From positions 1-40,061 of the forward strand of contig JAGQYP010000035.1 in NCBI GenBank assembly GCA_020436025.1: a stretch of DNA of 40,061 bases. Reading direction: 5' to 3'. Positions 24,963 through 33,322 of this stretch are shown here, piece after piece. A program made the position numbers and the translations under genes. Under the pieces are notes generated by a model. That model saw only the letters and a list, made by a program, of their open reading frames with translations, was not told the DNA's origin and did no database searches. This stretch comes from Crocinitomicaceae bacterium. GTDB lineage: Bacteria; Bacteroidota; Bacteroidia; Flavobacteriales_D; Crocinitomicaceae. Within the stretch, counting starts at the first letter, position 1. The number at the start of each line of letters is the position of its first letter.

Positions 24963-25502
24963 TTATTTCATTTCGTCTTGCTTCGCCTTCACTGAGTCAG
25001 TGAATTTTAGCATTTGTTCTTTGTTTTCGAAAAGAGTCCAAATTGCAGATCCTTTTTCATATCTCTTCATGTTTGGCGACATCCCAGCTACCGAAGTATG
25101 ACATTGGTCGTCAATCCATTCGCAAACATTCGCACTTCCAAAGGCTGGCCCTAGAGTCAATTCTACTCTCTTTTTACCATCTTGTCCGATTTTCTCTTCA
25201 TATTTTGAATTGGAACCAAACATGTCGTTGAATCTCCAATCGATATTTTTAATTGGAATCGTTTTAACATAGATATGATTCAATACAGGAGCTTCATCTT
25301 TTAGAATAAAATGCTTGGAACCAAATACCACTTTGTCGCCAATAATTCCTGCATAATTTTCAGTATACCACCCGTTGCTTTGTACTTCTTTGGAAACCAT
25401 TTCTCCAGCAATTTGGTACGTTGCATCACCGCATTTGCAGTCTTCTTGAGCAAAAATTGAAAATGAGAGAGTAAGGGTGAGTAAGAATAGAACTTTTTTC
25501 AT
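24963..25502 (-). CDS. Secreted protein of unknown function
   Basis: 179 aa with a signal peptide MKKVLFLLTLTLSFSIFAQ. The mature protein begins EDCKCG and holds four Cys in all (CKC, VCEWIDDQC), suggesting two disulfides. No known domain or sorting signal is recognised. No clear promoter precedes it; a terminator-like hairpin of the upstream gene (25530-25558) lies 28 bases before the ATG, so its expression may depend on read-through from the 25896 gene. It ends at a strong terminator. Confidence 0.75.
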   Translation of the reverse strand: MKKVLFLLTLTLSFSIFAQEDCKCGDATYQIAGEMVSKEVQSNGWYTENYAGIIGDKVVFGSKHFILKDEAPVLNHIYVKTIPIKNIDWRFNDMFGSNSKYEEKIGQDGKKRVELTLGPAFGSANVCEWIDDQCHTSVAGMSPNMKRYEKGSAIWTLFENKEQMLKFTDSVKAKQDEMK

Positions 25503-25521
25503 TTTTTTTGAGTTTAATTGT

Positions 25522-25558
25522 AAATAAAAGGGAGATTCAATTTGTTGTTGAATCTCCC
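25522..25558 (-). terminator. Terminator/attenuator between two minus-strand genes
   Basis: A perfect 11-base stem GGGAGATTCAA/TTGAATCTCCC (25530-25540 and 25548-25558) with a 7-base loop is followed on the minus strand by TTTTATTT. It follows the small secreted protein gene and precedes the next gene. Confidence 0.75.
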
Positions 25559-25587
25559 ATTGAAGTTTAGTTGTAATTTCTTCTATA

Positions 25588-25896
25588 CTATAAGTAATCA
25601 GATAATTTCACTGTAGTTCCGCACATGTCAGCAGTAACTTCGAAAATTACTTTACCGTCAGCTTTCACTTTTTTACCAGGAGCACAAGTAACTGAAGTTT
25701 TTCCTCCTCTCGCGCTTAGTGTAGTTTCACCGTATCCAGTGTGAACTCTTACTTCATCATCCGTATCATTGTGGATAGTCAATTTTCCACCTTTGTATTC
25801 AACGGCTTCTACTTTTGCTTTTTCACCCTCTCCGTTTCCAGCATAGTTCAATGTGAATACAGATACAAGTGCAACTGCTAAAATGATCTTTTTCAT
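25588..25896 (-). CDS. Small secreted protein
   Basis: 102 aa from the ATG at 25896. An upstream in-frame start at 25953 is rejected because it adds 19 residues before a proper signal peptide (MKKIILAVALVSVFTLNYA) and would place the start upstream of the promoter box. The mature part is Lys/Gly/Val-rich and predicted beta (KLTIHNDTDDEVRVHTG, GKTSVTCAPGKKV), with two Cys likely paired. It resembles the small exported beta-sandwich proteins that Bacteroidota make in quantity; no family is recognised. Confidence 0.75.
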   Translation of the reverse strand: MKKIILAVALVSVFTLNYAGNGEGEKAKVEAVEYKGGKLTIHNDTDDEVRVHTGYGETTLSARGGKTSVTCAPGKKVKADGKVIFEVTADMCGTTVKLSDYL

Positions 25897-25934
25897 AATT
25901 ATTGTTTTTACGTTTTTAGTTATTTGAGACAGGT

Positions 25935-25942
25935 CAAATATA
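25935..25942 (-). promoter_or_regulatory. -7 promoter box for the small secreted protein
   Basis: On the minus strand TATATTTG matches TAnnTTTG exactly, 38 bases before the ATG. No clear TTG is seen at -33. Confidence 0.45.
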
Positions 25943-26018
25943 TAGGGACCCATTCGGAATTTCCGTAATCGATTTATAAACAGGCTTTTTTAGTTTATTA
26001 ATGGAATTTAGGGTGATA

Positions 26019-26135
26019 ATTCAAAATTCAAAATGCAAAGTGCAAAGTGCAAAATGCAAAGTGCAAAATTAAAAATGGTCATGAATCATATATCAGTAAG
26101 TCCTAAATCAATTAGTCCTAAATCAAAAATTAACT
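26019..26135. repeat. Composite heptamer then 7/8-base word array, no gene
   Basis: 26019-26074 read ATTCAAA, ATTCAAA, ATGCAAA, GTGCAAA, GTGCAAA, ATGCAAA, GTGCAAA, ATTAAAA in perfect 7-base register. Then follow ATCATAT, ATCAGTA, AGTCCTA, AATCAATT, AGTCCTA, AATCAAAA. The order and orientation equal the array at 17917-18075. It ends just before the TetR operators. Confidence 0.8.
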
Positions 26136-26142
26136 TTTTAGT

Positions 26143-26176
26143 TTAACTATTTGGTTAATATTAACTAATTGGTTAA
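26143..26176. promoter_or_regulatory. Two palindromic TetR-type operators
   Basis: TTAAC-N6-GTTAA occurs twice (26143-26158 and 26161-26176), centres 18 bases apart, and the bases between form another palindrome (GTTAATATTAAC). They cover the -33 and part of the -7 box of the promoter of the downstream TetR gene, the usual arrangement of an autorepressed efflux operon. Confidence 0.75.
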
Positions 26177-26181
26177 ATTTG
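26150..26181 (+). promoter_or_regulatory. Promoter of the TetR-efflux operon
   Basis: TTTG (26150-26153), 20 bases, TAAATTTG (26174-26181): both boxes and spacing match the Bacteroidota consensus. The start site would fall at or next to the ATG at 26186, so the mRNA may be leaderless. Confidence 0.7.
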
Positions 26182-26185
26182 CTTC

Positions 26186-26806
26186 ATGAAGTACAACAAA
26201 GACACCTCGGAAAAGATATTGGAAAATGCTTTTGAAGAGTTTGGTGAGAATGGCTACAACGGAGCAAGAATGCAGTCTATAGCGGATCGAGCAGGGATCA
26301 ATAAGGCTCTTTTGCATTACTATTATCGATCTAAAGATGCCTTATTTGAAATTGTGATGAAAAAGGCATTTCAGATCATGGTTCCCAAATTAATGAAGAC
26401 ATTTAATTCTGATGATTCGGTTTGTGAGAGCATTGAGAAATTTGTTGAAATCTATATCGAAACAATCATGAAACATCCTCAAATTCCTGGGTTTGTGATT
26501 CATGAAATCAGTAATAAGCCAGACAGATTGGTTCGCTTGATAAAAAGCACCGAGATCAATTTCAATCTTTTAAAACAAAAGATCCAGAAAGAAATGGATG
26601 AAGGAAAATTGGTGCAAATGGCTCCGGAACAATTGATCGTGAATGTTTTGGCTCTGTGTGTTTTTCCTTTTATGGCGAAACCTTTGGTGACGGGATTATT
26701 ACTTGATGGAGATAAAAAAGCTTATAAAAAATTAATAGAGGATCGAAAAAAGGAGGTGGCTTCTTTCATCATTCGATCTGTAAAAATTGAAGAACCAAAA
26801 TCTTAA
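26186..26806 (+). CDS. TetR/AcrR-family repressor
   Basis: 206 aa. The N-terminal helix-turn-helix is typical: ILENAFEEFGENGYNGARMQSIADRAG then INKALLHYYYRSKDALFEIV (about 11-55). The C-terminal ligand domain is divergent. It is the first gene of an efflux operon and lies directly behind two palindromic operators overlapping its promoter, so it most likely represses itself and the downstream transporter until a ligand binds. The stop is 11 bases before the TolC-like gene. Confidence 0.92.
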   Translation: MKYNKDTSEKILENAFEEFGENGYNGARMQSIADRAGINKALLHYYYRSKDALFEIVMKKAFQIMVPKLMKTFNSDDSVCESIEKFVEIYIETIMKHPQIPGFVIHEISNKPDRLVRLIKSTEINFNLLKQKIQKEMDEGKLVQMAPEQLIVNVLALCVFPFMAKPLVTGLLLDGDKKAYKKLIEDRKKEVASFIIRSVKIEEPKS

Positions 26807-26817
26807 AACATTGAGTT

Positions 26818-28077
26818 ATGAGAAAATTAATGGGTTTGTTAGTTTTAATTCCATTCTTTGCTTTCGGACAAGGGGTGAGTTTGGATAGCTTGCAGTCTGC
26901 TGCGGAAAAGAATTGGCCATCATTTAAAAAGCGTCTATCGATTGCGGAGGAAAACGATTTGGTGATCCAGATTTTGAAAAGAAATTATATCCCAAAGGTT
27001 ACTGTGACGGGTCAGGCTACTTACCAGTCTGAAGTGATCTCTTTTCCCGAGGTTCAGATTCCAGGACAAGCTCCTTTATTCCCGGAATTACCTTTTGATA
27101 ATTATGCTTTTGAGGCAAATCTCACTCAGATTCTTTACGATGGCGGGCAAATTAAAGCAGGTCGTCAAATCCAAGAAGCTTCCGCGGAAGTACAACAGAA
27201 AAATGTAGATGTCGAAGTCTATGATCTGAAAGGAAAGATTCAAATGTTGTATCTCAAGTATTTGCTGTTGGAGCAAACAGAAACCATCCTAAAATTGTCC
27301 ATAAGCGAATTAGATGAGAATCTGAAAATCATGCAAGTTGGAATTGATAATGGAGTTTTGCTTGAGGCGGATAAAGATCATTTGACAGCTCAAAAAATTC
27401 AAATTCTAAAGCAATTAATTTCACTTGAATCGGGCAAAAAGTCAATTTTGAAAGCGCTCAGTATCATGTCTGGCGTAGAATTAAGTTTAGCCGTTCAATT
27501 TGAAAAACCGGAGGTGAAATCGAGCGCAGATTTGGTGCGTCCTGAACTGCAGTTGCTCGATGCACAGATCAACCTCACAGCAACCAATATGCTGAAGTTA
27601 AACACAGTTCCCATTCCTAAATTAGTGGCTTTCGGAAAATTGGGATATGGTCGGCCTGGTTTCGATATGATCAATACCAAGATGCATGGTTACTATATGG
27701 TTGGAGCCAAATTCACCTGGGATATCTGGGGTTGGAATTCTTTGAAAAAACAAAAGGATCAAATTTATGTGAAAACCAATATGATTGAACACAACAAAGA
27801 AATGCTGACCAAAAAAATAGCCATTGAACATGCAGAATTGCAAGAAGAAATTGACAAATACGAAAAGCAAATCGAACTCTCAGAAGAAATTGAAAAACTA
27901 ACCGAAAATGTCTATAAAACAGGTCAGAGCAAATTCAATAATGGAACCATTAATTCCACCGAATATTTGAAGTTGTTTAATGATTTGAATCGGGCTCGTT
28001 TGACCACCGAAGCAGACAAATTAGGTCTTTTACAAGCAAAATTGGATTGGGTGCATGCCCAAGGAGTTAAGAAATAA
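26818..28077 (+). CDS. TolC-family outer-membrane efflux protein
   Basis: 419 aa with a signal peptide (MRKLMGLLVLIPFFAFGQ) and two outer-membrane-efflux repeats: LDSLQSAAEKNWPSFKKRL near 22, FEANLTQILYDGGQIKAGRQI near 98 with long helices after it, then a second unit with KFTWDIWGWNSLKKQKDQIY near 302. The second-half motif ALNRARLTTEADKLGLLQAKLDW is of the usual kind. It forms the outer-membrane channel for the HlyD-like adaptor and the ABC transporter encoded downstream in the same operon. Confidence 0.9.
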   Translation: MRKLMGLLVLIPFFAFGQGVSLDSLQSAAEKNWPSFKKRLSIAEENDLVIQILKRNYIPKVTVTGQATYQSEVISFPEVQIPGQAPLFPELPFDNYAFEANLTQILYDGGQIKAGRQIQEASAEVQQKNVDVEVYDLKGKIQMLYLKYLLLEQTETILKLSISELDENLKIMQVGIDNGVLLEADKDHLTAQKIQILKQLISLESGKKSILKALSIMSGVELSLAVQFEKPEVKSSADLVRPELQLLDAQINLTATNMLKLNTVPIPKLVAFGKLGYGRPGFDMINTKMHGYYMVGAKFTWDIWGWNSLKKQKDQIYVKTNMIEHNKEMLTKKIAIEHAELQEEIDKYEKQIELSEEIEKLTENVYKTGQSKFNNGTINSTEYLKLFNDLNRARLTTEADKLGLLQAKLDWVHAQGVKK

Positions 28078-28091
28078 GAAAATTCATAATT

Positions 28092-28976
28092 ATGAAAAAG
28101 TTGAAATACAGCATTGCCATAGGTTTGATCTTAAGTTTATCGGCTTGTAATAAGGAAGAAAAAGCGGATGCCTACGGAAATTTTGAGGAAGATGCGACGG
28201 TCGTTTCTGCAGAAGGAAATGGGAAAATCCTATTCTTTAATGCGGTGGAAGGACAACAAATCCAAAAAGGTGACAAAATCGCTTTGCTAGACACGATGCA
28301 GTTGCATTTGCAAAAGGAAATTGTTCAGGCGAAAATGAGTGTGATTGCCAGTAAAGCCAATTCGGTGGAAAAACAAATCGCTGTAATCCAAGAACAAATT
28401 GATGCTTTGAAAGTGACTCAGGATCGTCTGCATAAATTGTATGATGAGGGCGCGGCCACTAAAGCTCAGGTAGATGAAGTGGATTCCAAAGAAAAAATAC
28501 TGAAAGAGCAAATTCAGGCAATCAAAGTGCAAAGTAAATCTGTGCTTGATGAAAAAGTGGGCTATGTGGCTCAGATCAAACAAATCAATGATTTAATCAG
28601 CAGAAGTGTAGTTTATAGTCCTATTTCCGGAGTAGTATTGGAAACTTATGTCAAGGAAGGTGAGGTAACGGGAGCGGGTCGACCCATGTTGCGCATCCAA
28701 AACTTGGAGGAACTAACGCTTAGAGCTTATATCACAGAAACCAAATTGACCAGTGTAAAAATCGATCAGAAAGTGCAGGTGTTGGTGGATGCAGGAGAGG
28801 AAAAGGAATCTTTTGAAGGAACTGTGACTTGGATTAGCGACAAAGCGGAGTTCACCCCAAAGCAGATTCAAACTGAGGATGAAAGAAAAAATCTGACTTA
28901 CGCGATCAAAATCAAAGTGCCAAACAAAGAAGGGAAGTTGAAAATCGGGATGCCGGCAAGCGTTGAATTTGAATAG
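28092..28976 (+). CDS. HlyD-type membrane fusion lipoprotein
   Basis: 294 aa. The N-terminus ends in the lipobox LSLSAC (Cys19), so it is a lipoprotein anchored in the inner membrane. A lipoyl half-domain (SAEGNGKILFFNAVEGQQIQKGD, about 40-62) is followed by a coiled-coil hairpin (about 70-165) and the second lipoyl half (VYSPISGVVLETYVKEGEVTGAG near 178), then a beta-barrel (LRAYITETKLTSVKIDQKVQVLVD). It links the TolC-like channel to the ABC-2 permeases. Layout equals YbhG of the YbhGFSR exporter. Confidence 0.9.
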   Translation: MKKLKYSIAIGLILSLSACNKEEKADAYGNFEEDATVVSAEGNGKILFFNAVEGQQIQKGDKIALLDTMQLHLQKEIVQAKMSVIASKANSVEKQIAVIQEQIDALKVTQDRLHKLYDEGAATKAQVDEVDSKEKILKEQIQAIKVQSKSVLDEKVGYVAQIKQINDLISRSVVYSPISGVVLETYVKEGEVTGAGRPMLRIQNLEELTLRAYITETKLTSVKIDQKVQVLVDAGEEKESFEGTVTWISDKAEFTPKQIQTEDERKNLTYAIKIKVPNKEGKLKIGMPASVEFE

Positions 28977-28984
28977 CAGAAATT

Positions 28985-29881
28985 TTGATAGAAGTTCACA
29001 ACATAAGCAAATCTTACGGTTCGGTCCAAGCGCTGAAAGAACTTTCATTTAAAGTGGAAGAAGGTCAGTTGTACGGATTAATTGGGCCCGATGGGGCAGG
29101 GAAAACCACGCTTTTCAGAATTTTAACAACCTTACTTTTGGCAGATTCTGGAGAGGCTACCATGGATGGCTTGGATGTGAAAAAGAACTATAAAAAGATT
29201 CGTAAAATGGTAGGCTACATGCCGGAGCGATTTTCACTTTACATGGATTTAACGGTGGAAGAAAATTTGAACTTTTTTGCCACGGTTTTTCAAACGACGG
29301 TAGAAGAAAATTACCATTTGATTCACGATATCTATCAAATGTTAGAGCCTTTCAAAAAGAGAAAAGCGGGAGATCTTTCAGGCGGAATGAAGCAGAAATT
29401 GGCGCTTTCCTGTGCCCTTATTCATAAACCTAGAATTTTGCTTTTGGATGAACCGACTACTGGGGTGGATCCGGTTTCCAGAAAGGAATTTTGGGAGATG
29501 CTGAAAAAATTGCAGCAAAGCGGTCTTACCACTCTCGTTTCTACTCCTTTTCTGGATGAAGCAGAGTTGTGTGATGAAGTAGCATTGGTGCAAAACGGAC
29601 AAATTTTAAAAGTGGATTCCCCACATAATATTGCCATGGCTTACCCCCATAGATTATGGCAGGTGAAGTCGGGAGCAAACTATAAAACCTTGAAAATTTT
29701 AAAGGAATTTGATCACAAAATCTCTGCTTTTGCCTTCGGAAATGTGGTGCATTTGGCCACGAATTCGGAGGTCAGTGAAGAAATGATTGAAGTGCATTTG
29801 AAGCAAAATGGAGTCGAACACATTCAAATCAAACCTATTCAGGCGGGAATTGAGGATGTTTTCATGGATTTGATGCAGTAA
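28985..29881 (+). CDS. ABC transporter ATPase (first, YbhF N-half-like)
   Basis: 298 aa from a TTG start at 28985, the only start that keeps the full first strand (IEVHNISKSYG). Walker A GPDGAGKTT near 35, Q-loop region GYMPERFSLY near 78, signature LSGGMKQKLA near 133, Walker B ILLLDEPTTGVDP near 153 are all intact. The extra C-terminal 90 residues are typical of two-ATPase YbhF-like systems. The stop is one base from the next ATG. It supplies energy to the ABC-2 permeases. Confidence 0.92.
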   Translation: MIEVHNISKSYGSVQALKELSFKVEEGQLYGLIGPDGAGKTTLFRILTTLLLADSGEATMDGLDVKKNYKKIRKMVGYMPERFSLYMDLTVEENLNFFATVFQTTVEENYHLIHDIYQMLEPFKKRKAGDLSGGMKQKLALSCALIHKPRILLLDEPTTGVDPVSRKEFWEMLKKLQQSGLTTLVSTPFLDEAELCDEVALVQNGQILKVDSPHNIAMAYPHRLWQVKSGANYKTLKILKEFDHKISAFAFGNVVHLATNSEVSEEMIEVHLKQNGVEHIQIKPIQAGIEDVFMDLMQ

Positions 29882-29882
29882 A

Positions 29883-30608
29883 ATGGAAGAAGAAAAAGTC
29901 ATAGAAGTTAAAAACCTGAGCAAACACTTTGGCAAGTTCAAAGCGGTAGATGATATCAGTTTTGATGTGAAAAAAGGGGAAGTGTTTGGCTTTTTAGGAG
30001 CAAATGGTGCGGGTAAAACAACAGCCATCAAAATGCTTACGGGGATTTGGTCTTCTACTTCTGGTCAGGCAACTGTGGCGGGATTCGACATCAATAAAAA
30101 TAGAAACAAACTCAAGGAAAACATAGGCTACATGAGTCAGAAATTCTCCCTTTATGAGGATCTGACTTTCAAGGAAAATGTGCGGTTTTACGGAGGAATT
30201 TATGGGCTTTCGAATAAAGAAATCAAATTGAAAACCGAAGAAATGATCGAACATCTGGAATTGGATAATATTCAGAATACCATGATTTCGGACATTCCAC
30301 TGGGTTGGAAGCAAAAGATAGCCTTTTCGGTTGCGGTGATTCATCGACCTAAAATTGTTTTTTTGGATGAACCTACTTCTGGTGTAGATCCCATTACACG
30401 CAGACAATTCTGGGATTTGATTTACGAAACGGCGGAAAGTGGTATCACTGTTTTTGTGACAACTCACTACATGGACGAGGCAGAATATTGCGATCGCATT
30501 TCCATGATGGTGCAAGGAAGGATTGAAGCTTTGGGGAGTTTGGACGAATTACTGACCAAACACCAAGCGAAGAACATGGATGAAGTATTTGTAAAACTGG
30601 CGAGATAA
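29883..30608 (+). CDS. ABC transporter ATPase (second, YbhF C-half-like)
   Basis: 241 aa. Walker A GANGAGKTTAIK near 38, GYMSQKFSLYEDLTF Q-loop near 82 and Walker B VFLDEPTSGVDP near 160 are intact, but the signature is IPLGWKQK rather than LSGGxxQ. The same substitution is known in the C-terminal half of YbhF-type ATPases, so this and the previous protein together equal one split YbhF, with one canonical and one degenerate signature. The TAA stop ends one base before the permease ATG. Confidence 0.92.
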   Translation: MEEEKVIEVKNLSKHFGKFKAVDDISFDVKKGEVFGFLGANGAGKTTAIKMLTGIWSSTSGQATVAGFDINKNRNKLKENIGYMSQKFSLYEDLTFKENVRFYGGIYGLSNKEIKLKTEEMIEHLELDNIQNTMISDIPLGWKQKIAFSVAVIHRPKIVFLDEPTSGVDPITRRQFWDLIYETAESGITVFVTTHYMDEAEYCDRISMMVQGRIEALGSLDELLTKHQAKNMDEVFVKLAR

Positions 30609-31709
30609 ATGAAGACATTTGCGGCATTTGTTAGAAAGGAATTCAAGCATATTTTCAGGGATCGAAAAACGCTGATCATCTTGTTTGGAATGCCTATCGT
30701 GATGGTCATCATGTTTGGTTTTGCCATTCGGACCGAGATATCCAATTCCCGTATTGCTATTTTGGATCACGCAAAGGACGCCCATTCCCAAAAATTGAAG
30801 GGGAAGATTGCTGCATCCGAATACTTTAATGTGGTTGCCGAGTTGAATTCAGAGGAAGAAATCGGCGAAATATTTAAAAGAGGTGATGTGAAACTCGTTT
30901 TGGTTTTTCCTCAGGAATTTGGAAAAGATTTAGTTAACACCAAACACAGTCCAATCCAAATTATTACCGACGCTTCCGATCCGAATACGGCCAATATTTT
31001 AAGCAGCTATTTGCAAGCCACTTTTCAGTCTTATGTCAACGAAGAATTACATCTGCAAGCTCCAAACCTGAATATTACTACCCGAATGATGTTCAATCCG
31101 GAGAATAAATCAGTTTATATGTTTGTGCCTGGCGTAATGACGATCATTTTGATGTTGGTATCGGCATTGATGACGTCCATCACCGTTGCCAAAGAAAAGG
31201 AAATTGGAACCATGGAAATTCTTTTGGTTTCTCCTCTCAAGCCTTTTGTAATCATTCTTGGGAAGATTATTCCCTACTTGGTTTTGGCTTTGATTATTGC
31301 CTGTACCATTCTGCTTTTAGGTTTGTATGTTTTCGACATGCCGATGAATGGGAGTTACTATCTTTTATTTGGCGAGATCTTTTTGTTTGTTCTTTGTGCG
31401 CTGGTTTTGGGATTGTTGATTTCCACGGTAGCCAATTCTCAGCAAACAGCCATGTTAATCTCGATGATGGCTCTGATGTTGCCGTCGATTTTATTGTCGG
31501 GATTCATCTTTCCCATTTCAAGCATGCCGATTCCTTTACAAGTAATAAGCAATGCAATTCCAGCGAAATGGTTCATCATCGTCATCAAAAACATCATGCT
31601 GAAAGGAACGGGGTTTGAAGCCATAGCTTTTGAGACAGGTGTGCTTGTTTTCATAACTTGTTTATTGACCTTAATTGCCATCAAGAAATTTAAAATCAGA
31701 TTGGAATAA
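30609..31709 (+). CDS. ABC-2-type permease (first)
   Basis: 366 aa. An N-terminal helix (about 18-38, LIILFGMPIVMVIMFGFAI) is followed by a large periplasmic domain (40-165) and five or six helices, the first containing the KEKEIGTMEILLVSPLKPF coupling motif near 195. This is the layout of the drug-export permeases YbhS/YbhR. The stop overlaps the next gene by one base (TAATG), so the two permeases form a heterodimer from coupled genes. Confidence 0.92.
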   Translation: MKTFAAFVRKEFKHIFRDRKTLIILFGMPIVMVIMFGFAIRTEISNSRIAILDHAKDAHSQKLKGKIAASEYFNVVAELNSEEEIGEIFKRGDVKLVLVFPQEFGKDLVNTKHSPIQIITDASDPNTANILSSYLQATFQSYVNEELHLQAPNLNITTRMMFNPENKSVYMFVPGVMTIILMLVSALMTSITVAKEKEIGTMEILLVSPLKPFVIILGKIIPYLVLALIIACTILLLGLYVFDMPMNGSYYLLFGEIFLFVLCALVLGLLISTVANSQQTAMLISMMALMLPSILLSGFIFPISSMPIPLQVISNAIPAKWFIIVIKNIMLKGTGFEAIAFETGVLVFITCLLTLIAIKKFKIRLE

Positions 31710-32818
31710 TGCGGAAAATACTGATCATAGTACAAAAGGAATTCAAGCAGATCTTTCGCAATAAAATGATGCGTCCGATCTTGTTTATCATGCCAGTAAT
31801 GCAATTGGTGGTCTTGTCCTATTCGGCGGATTTTACAGTGACCAACATCAATATTTATGTTGAAGATCACGATCATTCTTCCATGTCTCAGGCATTGACC
31901 CAAAAAATAGCGATGTCGGATTATTTTAACTTGATTGAAGTCGGCAATTCCTATGATGAAGCCTATCAAATGGTAGAAAAAAATAAGGTCGATGTCATTC
32001 TTACCATTCCTCAGAATTTCAGCAAAAACATGCATTCGGCTCAACCCACAGAGATCAGCATTTTTGCGGATGCGATTAACGGAACTAAAGCCGGAATCAG
32101 TTTAAATTATTTGCAAAATATCATAGCCCAATTTAGTTTGGAAGAAATTGAAAAAACAGGGATTCAAATGCAAATCCCGGGAATTGAAACCAACAAAAGA
32201 GACTGGTACAATCCTGATTTGAACTACAAGTTTTTCATGGTGCCAGGTATCTTGGTGTTACTTGTAACCATTATCGCACTTTTCTTGTCCGGAATGAATA
32301 TCGTTCGAGAAAAAGAAATTGGAACCATCGAACAATTGAATGTCACACCCATTCGAAAGTACCAGTTCATTATTGGGAAGTTGTTGCCTTTTCTCATTAT
32401 TGGGATGATTGAATTCACCATCGGACTCATCATCGCTTTGTTTTGGTTCAAGGTCCCGTTCGAAGGAAATTTCTTCCTCATTTACGGATTTACGATTTTG
32501 TATTTGATCCTCATTTTAGGAATGGGAATGTTCATTTCAACCATCACAAGTAGTCAGCAACAAGCCTTGTTTTTAGCCTGGTTTTTCATGGTTATTTTCA
32601 TTCTGATGTCCGGACTCTTCACCCCAATCGAAAGCATGCCCATCTGGGCGCAAAACTTCACTTTATTCAATCCGATTAGGTATTACGTAGAAGTCATCCG
32701 TCTCGTCATGCTCAAGGGAAGCGGGATTTCAAACATACTCATGCATGTGTCGGCGGTGGCCGGATCTGCCATTTTGATCAATGTGATGGCGATGATCAGC
32801 TATAAGAAAACGGCTTGA
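31709..32818 (+). CDS. ABC-2-type permease (second)
   Basis: 369 aa with the same topology as the upstream permease: N-terminal helix (18-40), periplasmic domain to about 170, then EKEIGTIEQLNVTPIRKYQF near 205 and five helices with LMSGLFTPIESMPIWAQ near 300. It is the last gene of the efflux operon. No terminator hairpin follows; the stop is followed directly by a heptamer word array. Confidence 0.92.
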   Translation: MRKILIIVQKEFKQIFRNKMMRPILFIMPVMQLVVLSYSADFTVTNINIYVEDHDHSSMSQALTQKIAMSDYFNLIEVGNSYDEAYQMVEKNKVDVILTIPQNFSKNMHSAQPTEISIFADAINGTKAGISLNYLQNIIAQFSLEEIEKTGIQMQIPGIETNKRDWYNPDLNYKFFMVPGILVLLVTIIALFLSGMNIVREKEIGTIEQLNVTPIRKYQFIIGKLLPFLIIGMIEFTIGLIIALFWFKVPFEGNFFLIYGFTILYLILILGMGMFISTITSSQQQALFLAWFFMVIFILMSGLFTPIESMPIWAQNFTLFNPIRYYVEVIRLVMLKGSGISNILMHVSAVAGSAILINVMAMISYKKTA

Positions 32819-32820
32819 TA

Positions 32821-32876
32821 ATTTGAAATTCAAAGTGCAAAATTCAAAATTCAAAGTGTGAAATGCAAAGTGTGTG
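32821..32876. repeat. Heptamer array, left side of four-helix-bundle element B
   Basis: In 7-base register from 32828: ATTCAAA, GTGCAAA, ATTCAAA, ATTCAAA, GTGTGAA, ATGCAAA, GTGTGTG. The words are the reverse complement of those at 33323-33476 on the other side of the minus-strand four-helix-bundle gene. Confidence 0.8.
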
Positions 32877-32878
32877 TT

Positions 32879-33247
32879 TCAATGTTTGTTTTTTGCGCTT
32901 TTGTTTCTTTTGGCTGAAACTACGATTGCAGAGACAACCTTATGAATCTCATTTGATTCTTGCAATAACTTTTTTGTTTCCATTTCTTCCGCAAGTTGAG
33001 TTCTTTTTAATAGTCTTAGCCAATAACTTGTTTCACTTGATTCTTTCTGACTTATACTCATTTTATGAATAAAATCAGCGTGTGATTGAGCATTTTGAGC
33101 CTCATAAACATTTGCACCTATAGAGGTACCTGATCGAATAAGTTGATTGCCAAGAATACTTCCTATTTTAGATTGAAATAATTTTTTACAAAACAGAATA
33201 ATATCAACTGCGAAATCTTCTGTACGTTCTTGGATGTTTGGTTTCAT
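32879..33247 (-). CDS. Four-helix-bundle protein (S23/IVP family), copy B
   Basis: 122 aa from the ATG at 33247; a longer frame to 33343 runs into the heptamer array and is not conserved-looking. Helix one ERTEDFAVDIILFCKKL, helix two ILGNQLIRSGTSIGANVYEAQ (RSGxSIxxNxxEA signature), helix three HKMSISQKESSETSYWLRLL, helix four to the Lys-rich end. The family is the same as copy A at 14252 but the two are strongly diverged. It is enclosed by inverted heptamer arrays and has a TAGATTTG box at 33271-33278, so it repeats the architecture of element A with a different word vocabulary. Function unknown. Confidence 0.88.
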   Translation of the reverse strand: MKPNIQERTEDFAVDIILFCKKLFQSKIGSILGNQLIRSGTSIGANVYEAQNAQSHADFIHKMSISQKESSETSYWLRLLKRTQLAEEMETKKLLQESNEIHKVVSAIVVSAKRNKSAKNKH

Positions 33248-33270
33248 AAGATTTGATTTAAATGGTTCCT

Positions 33271-33278
33271 CAAATCTA
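33271..33278 (-). promoter_or_regulatory. -7 promoter box for four-helix-bundle gene B
   Basis: TAGATTTG on the minus strand matches TAnnTTTG, 23 bases before the ATG. A TTTG 23 bases upstream (33305-33302) may serve as -33. Confidence 0.45.
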
Positions 33279-33322
33279 AAAAAATATAGAATCAATTTTC
33301 CCAAAAAATAAAAATATTCAAT

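Noticed and set aside
25897..25953. Longer N-terminus for the small secreted protein
   Set aside because: It would bury the signal peptide and start upstream of the likely transcription start.
29994..30515. 173-aa minus-strand open frame
   Set aside because: It lies wholly antisense to the second ABC ATPase, whose Walker motifs are intact.
31439..32044. 201-aa minus-strand open frame across the two permease genes
   Set aside because: It is antisense to two well-supported ABC-2 permeases, has low-complexity hydrophobic/His composition and no leader of its own.
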